Origin: CAYRZF01 sp964428805
GTDB lineage: Bacteria; Methylomirabilota; Methylomirabilia; Rokubacteriales; CSP1-6
Direction: 5' to 3'
Length of the DNA stretch: 10,002 nucleotides
Assembly: GCA_964428805.1 (NCBI GenBank)
Contig: CAYRZF010000081.1
Span: 1-10,002 of the forward strand
A model generated the notes under the pieces. It saw only the letters and a list, made by a program, of their open reading frames with translations, ran no database searches and was not told where the DNA came from. The position numbers and the translations under genes were made by a program. Below, in pieces: positions 6,583-10,002 of this stretch; the stretch's first letter is position 1; the number at the start of each line of letters is the position of its first letter.

Positions 6583-7440
6583 TCAGGCGGCGAGGGCGCC
6601 GAGACCGGCTTCGGCGAGATAAGCCGTGTGGTCCTTCAGGTCGAAGACGTGGCGCTGGAGATAGGTCCGGAACGTGTCGTCGCTCTTGGCCAGCTCCAGG
6701 TACTCGGTGATGTGCGCCTCATCAATGCTGTAGCGCCCCCGGCAGGCGGTCGGGTGCGCGCCCCCCGGGACGTGGACGAGCGCCGCGACGTAGATCCCTG
6801 AGAGCCTCAAGCCGTACGGCGCTCGGCGCAACGTGTCAGCATCCACGATCTCCTCGGCCGAGGCCACCACGACACGGGAGGCCCGGGCCAGGAGGACGTC
6901 GTCTTCCTTTTCTTCCAAGCGCAGGTTCCCTTCGGCATCAGCCTGGAGCGCGTGGATGAACGACACGTCCGGGACGATCGCGGGGACCAGGAGCACGTCC
7001 TTCCCGGAATACGGATCCGGGATCACCTTGAACTCCGGGCGCAGGGTTTCGTAGTCCGAGCCGACGTGGCCCGGCACCGGCAGGAACGATAGCCCCGAGG
7101 CTCCAGCCTGGAGCGCGGCCAGGAGGCCGGGTCAGGTGTGGTCGAGGCAACCGAGGCGGCCGGCCTCGGCGTAGCGGCGGAAGTTGGGCGCGGGGCCGTA
7201 CTCGTTGAACACGATCTGTGCGAACTCCACCGAGGCGGCGCATCCGGCGCCGATGAGGAGGTCGAACGCCACACCCCCGGTGGAGGAGGCGACGAGGTGG
7301 AGGTCCCGGACCCCGCTCCGGATGACCTCGCGGACCAGCGCCATCGGCGCGGCAAGGAGGGGCCCTCCACCGATCCCGACGGTCATGCCGCTCTGAACGT
7401 AGCGGCCGACCTCGTTGAGCCCGATCAGCTTGTTCGCCAT
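6583..7440 (-). CDS. CoA-transferase subunit alpha (GctA/IpdA-like), interrupted by in-frame TGA
   Basis: One reading frame encodes a full alpha subunit of about 285 residues, broken only by TGA at codon 103 (7134-7132). Before it: MANKLIGLNEVGRYVQSGMT (start), TVGIGGGPLLAAPMALVREV (the GxGG loop at 23-26), HLVASSTGGVAFDLLIG, and FNEYGPAPNFRRYAEAGRL. After it: AALQAGASGLSFLPV, VGSDYETLRPEFKVIPDPYS, LLVPAIVPDVSFIHALQADA and the C-terminal helices. Both sides are well conserved and in the same frame. The local context is LDHT-stop-PGLLAAL. ATG 7440 is preferred over GTG 7446. A separate downstream product could only start near GTG 7077 and would lack the N-terminal domain. Explanations are a nonsense mutation or base error at a Cys (TGC/TGT) or Trp (TGG) codon, or recoding. 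If it is a true stop, the pair is a pseudogene system. Confidence 0.8.
7132..7134 (-). other. In-frame TGA within CoA-transferase alpha, with downstream hairpin at 7100-7114
   Basis: The TGA reads through into perfectly conserved family sequence with no frame change. Eighteen to 32 bases downstream is the inverted repeat gctccaggctggagc (5-bp stem, AGGCT loop). A bacterial SECIS would sit in that range, with a G early in the apical loop. A competing ggcc/ggcc hairpin lies between the two, and such repeats are easy to form in GC-rich coding DNA, so the Sec reading is weak. Confidence 0.5.
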
Positions 7441-7482
7441 ATGCACTTCGATTGTTCACCCGCGAGCCAAACGAAGTCAAGG

Positions 7483-7908
7483 TCAGGCGGTTTCGCTCTC
7501 GGGCGGGGCGTCGGGGGTGAACACGTGCGAGGCGTGGTGGTGGATCATGAACCAGGCGTCGCCCTGGCGCTCGAAGATATTGGTGGCGAGCACCGACGTC
7601 ACCGAGATATTGCCGCGCACCTGCGAGAGAATGTTCTCGGTGCAGGTGACCCGGGCCAGGTTGCCGTCCACGTGGATCGAGACGTCCGTGAGGCTGAAGC
7701 GGATCTCCACGGTGTTCTTGAAGATGGTTTCCCAGGAGGCGCGCACCGCCTCCCACCCGACCAGGAGTCCCCAGCCGGGGTGGATGCACTTGACGTGCTC
7801 CCCCCTGGCCCAGACCGCCTCCATGTCCTCGAGGTCCAGCGCCTCGAACGCGCGATAGAAGTGCGCGTTGGCCTCTTCGACCTCGGCGATGTCGTCGTCG
7901 GGGGTCAC
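7483..7908 (-). CDS. NTF2-like / SnoaL-like family protein
   Basis: A 141-aa protein with the cone-shaped NTF2 fold. The opening helices are DIAEVEEANAHFYRAFEALD (6-25) and DLEDMEAVWARGEHVKCIHP, typical of the family, followed by GLLVGWEAVRASWETIF. Then come antiparallel strands: VEIRFSLTDVSIHVDG, LARVTCTENI, NISVTSVLATNIFERQGD and AWFMIHHHASHVF. Family members include isomerases, cyclases, dehydratases and small-molecule carriers, and no specific reaction can be assigned. The WFMIHHHAS ending is common in stand-alone nuclear transport factor 2 family proteins. The GTG start at 7908 overlaps the Rieske stop (GTGA, 7905-7908), so translation is coupled. The open frame extends further upstream to 8304, but that part lies over the Rieske gene in another frame and is not coding. 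Confidence 0.8.
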   Translation of the reverse strand: MTPDDDIAEVEEANAHFYRAFEALDLEDMEAVWARGEHVKCIHPGWGLLVGWEAVRASWETIFKNTVEIRFSLTDVSIHVDGNLARVTCTENILSQVRGNISVTSVLATNIFERQGDAWFMIHHHASHVFTPDAPPESETA

Positions 7909-8270
7909 GGCTGAACCTGGGGGCAGGAGACGACGAGAGTGTCGCCCTCCCGCACGATGGGGAGCGGTGTGAGCGAGGCGCCCGGGCATGGGCCGGCGAT
8001 GCAGAGGCCCGTGTCGGGGAGATAGACGGCGCCGTGGGTGGCGCAAATCAGGTGCCGGCCGTCGTCGGTGAAGAACTCGTTCGGCCACCAATCCAGCGTG
8101 GTCCCCGCGTGGGCGCAGCGGTTCACGTAGGCATGGAAGCGCCCGTCGTGGTTTACCAGGAATCCCTCCACCATTCGATCCCCGCAGCGCAGGCGGAATT
8201 TGGCCGACTGACCCGCGGCGAGGAGAGAAGCCGGGCAGCTCCAGCTGGACGCGGGCGCGGGTTCGTCCAC
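7905..8270 (-). CDS. Stand-alone Rieske [2Fe-2S] protein
   Basis: A 121-aa single-domain Rieske protein, likely a ferredoxin or a small redox subunit. The cluster ligands are Cys52 and His54 in CAHAGTTL and Cys76 and His79 in CATHG, matching the CxHxGxxL and CxxHG boxes of the family. The 21-residue spacing between boxes includes WWPNEFFTDD. Cys90 and Cys95 lie near the second cluster loop. There is no signal peptide or membrane helix, so it is not a bc1-type Rieske, and no catalytic oxygenase domain follows. The GTG start at 8270 is the only start in frame before an upstream stop (8301-8303). It is backed by a GGAGG Shine-Dalgarno (8277-8281) six bases upstream. It is the first gene of the minus-strand operon with the NTF2-like and CoA-transferase genes, so it may deliver electrons to an oxygenase encoded elsewhere. 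Confidence 0.88.
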   Translation of the reverse strand: MDEPAPASSWSCPASLLAAGQSAKFRLRCGDRMVEGFLVNHDGRFHAYVNRCAHAGTTLDWWPNEFFTDDGRHLICATHGAVYLPDTGLCIAGPCPGASLTPLPIVREGDTLVVSCPQVQP

Positions 8271-8276
8271 CGGGGT

Positions 8277-8281
8277 CCTCC
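8277..8281 (-). promoter_or_regulatory. Shine-Dalgarno fixing the Rieske GTG start
   Basis: GGAGG on the minus strand, six bases before GTG 8270. The nearby ATG at 8283 is in the wrong frame. Confidence 0.75.
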
Positions 8282-8294
8282 ATGCGGTGAGGGG

Positions 8295-8304
8295 ATGATA
8301 TCAT
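8295..8304. promoter_or_regulatory. Perfect palindrome in divergent promoter region, possible operator or paired -10 boxes
   Basis: ATGATATCAT is a perfect 10-bp palindrome in the 43-bp spacer between the Rieske operon and the ABC exporter. Each strand also contains TATCAT, one mismatch from the TATAAT -10 box, so it could be a shared promoter core. On the plus strand it sits only nine bases before ATG 8314, giving a near-leaderless transcript, consistent with the lack of a clear Shine-Dalgarno there. No -35 boxes are evident. Confidence 0.35.
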
Positions 8305-8313
8305 AGACCGATC

Positions 8314-9249
8314 ATGCTCGCCGTCGAGGTACAGGATCTATGGAAGACATTCCGGAGCGGGTGGTTCCCGCGCCGGCTGACCCACGCGCTCCGGGGTGTC
8401 AGCCTCTCGATTCCGCGGGGAGTGATCTTCGGCCTCCTCGGGCCCAACGGGGCGGGGAAGACGACCCTCCTGTCGGTCCTCGCGACCCTTCTCATCCCCG
8501 ACGCGGGGCGGGCGACGGTTCTCGGTCACGATGTGGTGCGGGAGGCTCGGGCCGTCCGCCCGCGGCTCAACATGGCCAGCGGCAACTCGAACTTCATCTG
8601 GAGTCTCCGCGCTCCGGAAATCCTCGCCTTCTACGGGCGGCTCTACGGGCTTTACGGCCGCGCGCTCTCCAGGAAGGTTGACGAACTGCTGACGCTCTGC
8701 GAGCTCGACGAGCACCGGAAGGTGCCGTACCACGAGTTGTCCACGGGGCTCAAGCAGCGTCTCGCGCTGGCCAAATCGCTGGTGAACGACCCCGAGCTGC
8801 TGTTCCTGGACGAACCGACGCTCGGGCTTGATCCCGACATCTCCGTGCGGATGCGAGCTCAGATCAAGGCGCTCCGCCGGGATCGCGGGACGACCATCCT
8901 GTTGACCACCCACTACATGCGCGAGGCCGAGGAACTCTGCGACGAGATCGCGTTCATCAAGAGCGGGGAGATCCCGGCGCGCGGCACGGCGGATGCCCTC
9001 AAGCGGCAGATCAGAATCGGTGACGTGATCGCCCTGCGGCTGGATCCCCCCGCATGGGACCGCCTGGCGGAGTTGCCCGGGGTGCTGCGGTGCGCGAGTC
9101 ACGACGGCAGGATCGAGCTGACCGTGGATTCGGCCGAAAAGCGGCTGCCTGAAATTCTCCGGGAGCTCCATGAGCAAGGATTTCTCGTCCGCGACGTGGA
9201 TGTTCACGAGCCGGATCTGGAGGAGGTCTTCGTTGAACTGGCGAAGTGA
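8314..9249 (+). CDS. ABC-2 type exporter ATP-binding protein (DrrA/NodI-like)
   Basis: A 311-aa ABC ATPase powering an exporter of drugs, polysaccharides or other small molecules. Walker A is GPNGAGKT (43-50), the signature loop LSTGLKQR (142-149) replaces the usual LSGGQ, Walker B with the catalytic Glu is LLFLDEP (162-168), the D-loop GLDP (171-174) follows, and the switch His is His200 (LLTTH). The Q-loop region reads LNMASGNSNFIWSLRAPEIL (85-104), without the normal Gln. I recall related ABC-2 ATPases with SGN/SGG in this place. Residues ~225-311 form the accessory C-terminal domain ending DLEEVFVELAK, the usual tail of DrrA-type subunits. The ATG start at 8314 has no obvious Shine-Dalgarno. 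The permease start lies inside the 3' end of this gene, showing an obligate pair. Confidence 0.9.
   Translation: MLAVEVQDLWKTFRSGWFPRRLTHALRGVSLSIPRGVIFGLLGPNGAGKTTLLSVLATLLIPDAGRATVLGHDVVREARAVRPRLNMASGNSNFIWSLRAPEILAFYGRLYGLYGRALSRKVDELLTLCELDEHRKVPYHELSTGLKQRLALAKSLVNDPELLFLDEPTLGLDPDISVRMRAQIKALRRDRGTTILLTTHYMREAEELCDEIAFIKSGEIPARGTADALKRQIRIGDVIALRLDPPAWDRLAELPGVLRCASHDGRIELTVDSAEKRLPEILRELHEQGFLVRDVDVHEPDLEEVFVELAK
9221..9226 (+). promoter_or_regulatory. Shine-Dalgarno for the permease, inside the ATPase gene
   Basis: AGGAGG lies six bases before TTG 9233. It encodes part of the conserved EEVF tail of the ATPase and also positions ribosomes for the permease, which argues for the TTG start rather than GTG 9260. 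Confidence 0.7.
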
Positions 9250-10002
9250 AGCGGGGCGCGTGTACGCCTTCGCCCACCGGAACGTGCTGATGGCCAGCCG
9301 GAACGTCTTCTTCGTCTTCGAGTTGGCGTTTTGGCCTTCCGTGGGCGTGCTGACCATCGGCCTGATGACACGCTTCCTCGCGCTCGACCCGGAGATGACA
9401 GCGTTCCTCCTCGTGGGAACCATGGCGCTTTCGACCGTCCAGGTCTGCCAGCTGGACGTGTCCTACGCGGTGCTGTTCGACGTCTGGTCGAAATCGGTCA
9501 AGCACCAGTTCCTGGCTCCGGTGGGAGTCCGCCATCTGGCTCTCGGGTCATGGCTGGTCGGGGTGGCACGCGGGCTGACGGTCTTCGGCCTCCAGGCGCT
9601 GCTCTCCTGGTGGGCCTTCGGCTTTGATTTCTTCCAGCCGGGCGTGCTCGCTCTCGCCGCGTTCCTCCTCGGGTGCTTCCTGACCTCGGCGATCGTGGGG
9701 CTCCTCGTCTGCGCCCTGGTGGTGCTCTTCGGCACGCGCGCGGAGGTCTCGGCCTGGGCCACGGTGAACCTCATCATGGTCTTTTGCGGGATCTACTATC
9801 CGGTTTCGGTCCTGCCGGAATCGGTGTCCACGCTGGCGGGCCTCTTCCCGCTGACCTATGTGCTCGACGCCTTCCGCTCGAACTACGGGTTTGCCCCCAC
9901 GTTCCGATTCCCGCTCCTGACGGGATTCCTCCTCTCCGCGCTCTACCTCGGGCTCGCCCATTGGGCGCTGACTCGGGCCGTCACTCGCTGCCGTCGCACC
10001 GG
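9233..10002 (+). CDS. ABC-2 type transporter permease, partial at window edge
   Basis: 256 residues are visible, near full length for the family, running off the right edge without a stop. The chosen start, TTG 9233 (MNWRSEAGRVYAFAHRN), overlaps the ATPase gene by 17 bp and follows AGGAGG. The amphipathic N-terminus (RNVLMASRN) is the usual cytosolic coupling segment. Membrane segments appear at roughly residues 27-48, 56-72, 103-127, 136-166, 174-197 and 227-248, giving six helices. YYPVSVLPESV (188-198) and FPLTYVLDAFRS (205-216) form the conserved ABC-2 motif before the last helix. It forms the export channel with the upstream ATPase. Nothing in the sequence names the substrate. Confidence 0.88.
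   Translation, partial: MNWRSEAGRVYAFAHRNVLMASRNVFFVFELAFWPSVGVLTIGLMTRFLALDPEMTAFLLVGTMALSTVQVCQLDVSYAVLFDVWSKSVKHQFLAPVGVRHLALGSWLVGVARGLTVFGLQALLSWWAFGFDFFQPGVLALAAFLLGCFLTSAIVGLLVCALVVLFGTRAEVSAWATVNLIMVFCGIYYPVSVLPESVSTLAGLFPLTYVLDAFRSNYGFAPTFRFPLLTGFLLSALYLGLAHWALTRAVTRCRRT

Noticed and set aside
7445..7477. ACTTCG/CGAAGT inverted repeat between the NTF2-like and CoA-transferase alpha genes
   Set aside because: A six-bp stem with a 21-base loop and no T tract is too weak for a terminator or operator.
7483..8270. Rieske plus NTF2-like pair as a split ring-hydroxylating dioxygenase
   Set aside because: The NTF2 fold also occurs in dioxygenase beta subunits, but the Rieske protein has no catalytic mononuclear-iron domain and the NTF2-like protein is shorter than a beta subunit, so a dioxygenase cannot be claimed.
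7909..8304. N-terminal extension of the NTF2-like protein to 273 aa
   Set aside because: The extension lies out of frame over the Rieske gene and is Arg/Pro-rich. The GTG at 7908 overlapping the Rieske stop is the natural start.
8338..9423. 361-aa minus-strand open frame opposite the ABC ATPase
   Set aside because: It is a shadow frame. The plus strand has full Walker A, Walker B and signature motifs.

Overview
This is a GC-rich bacterial window with many GTG and TTG starts, short gene spacings and one assembly gap of exactly 100 Ns. It reads like a metagenome-assembled genome. The gene mix (tricarballylate-dehydrogenase-like flavoprotein, FabL-like reductase, CoA-transferase pair, orphan merB, a trace of a hopanoid-methylase-like radical SAM gene) suggests a soil or sediment lineage such as Rokubacteria/Methylomirabilota or a deltaproteobacterium. 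That placement is inference from gene flavour only. TGA ends several genes and TGG encodes Trp, so the standard bacterial code applies.

Layout. Bases 1-101 hold what looks like the beheaded N-terminal start of a B12-binding radical SAM protein that stops early. Bases 173-984 (+) form a two-gene unit: an unrecognised 52-aa protein whose stop overlaps the start of a MerB-type organomercurial lyase. Converging on it at 5 bp are two minus-strand genes (3267 to 990): an enoyl-ACP-reductase-like SDR followed, with a 26-bp overlap, by an FAD dehydrogenase of the TcuA/fumarate-reductase type. Divergent from these (3351-4782, +) are a CinA/MoaB-fold molybdopterin-binding domain protein and a heme-oxygenase-like di-iron oxidase whose last residues fall in the N gap (4783-4882). 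On the far side of the gap is a convergent minus-strand alpha/beta hydrolase with an N-terminal membrane or lipid anchor.

From 8270 down to 5846 runs a four-gene minus-strand operon: a stand-alone Rieske [2Fe-2S] protein, an NTF2/SnoaL-like protein (4-bp overlap), a CoA-transferase alpha subunit broken by an in-frame TGA, and the CoA-transferase beta subunit. Across a 43-bp divergent intergenic region with a perfect 10-bp palindrome lies a plus-strand ABC-2 exporter: an ATPase (8314-9249) and its permease (from 9233, off the window edge), translationally overlapped.

The genes read as small catabolic or redox modules rather than one pathway. No CRISPR array, tRNA, rRNA, insertion sequence or phage gene was seen. 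The strongest anomalies are the TGA inside the otherwise intact CoA-transferase alpha gene, the novel small ORF coupled to merB, the di-iron oxidase with a complete candidate ligand set, and the radical SAM remnant. None of these by itself proves a new system.
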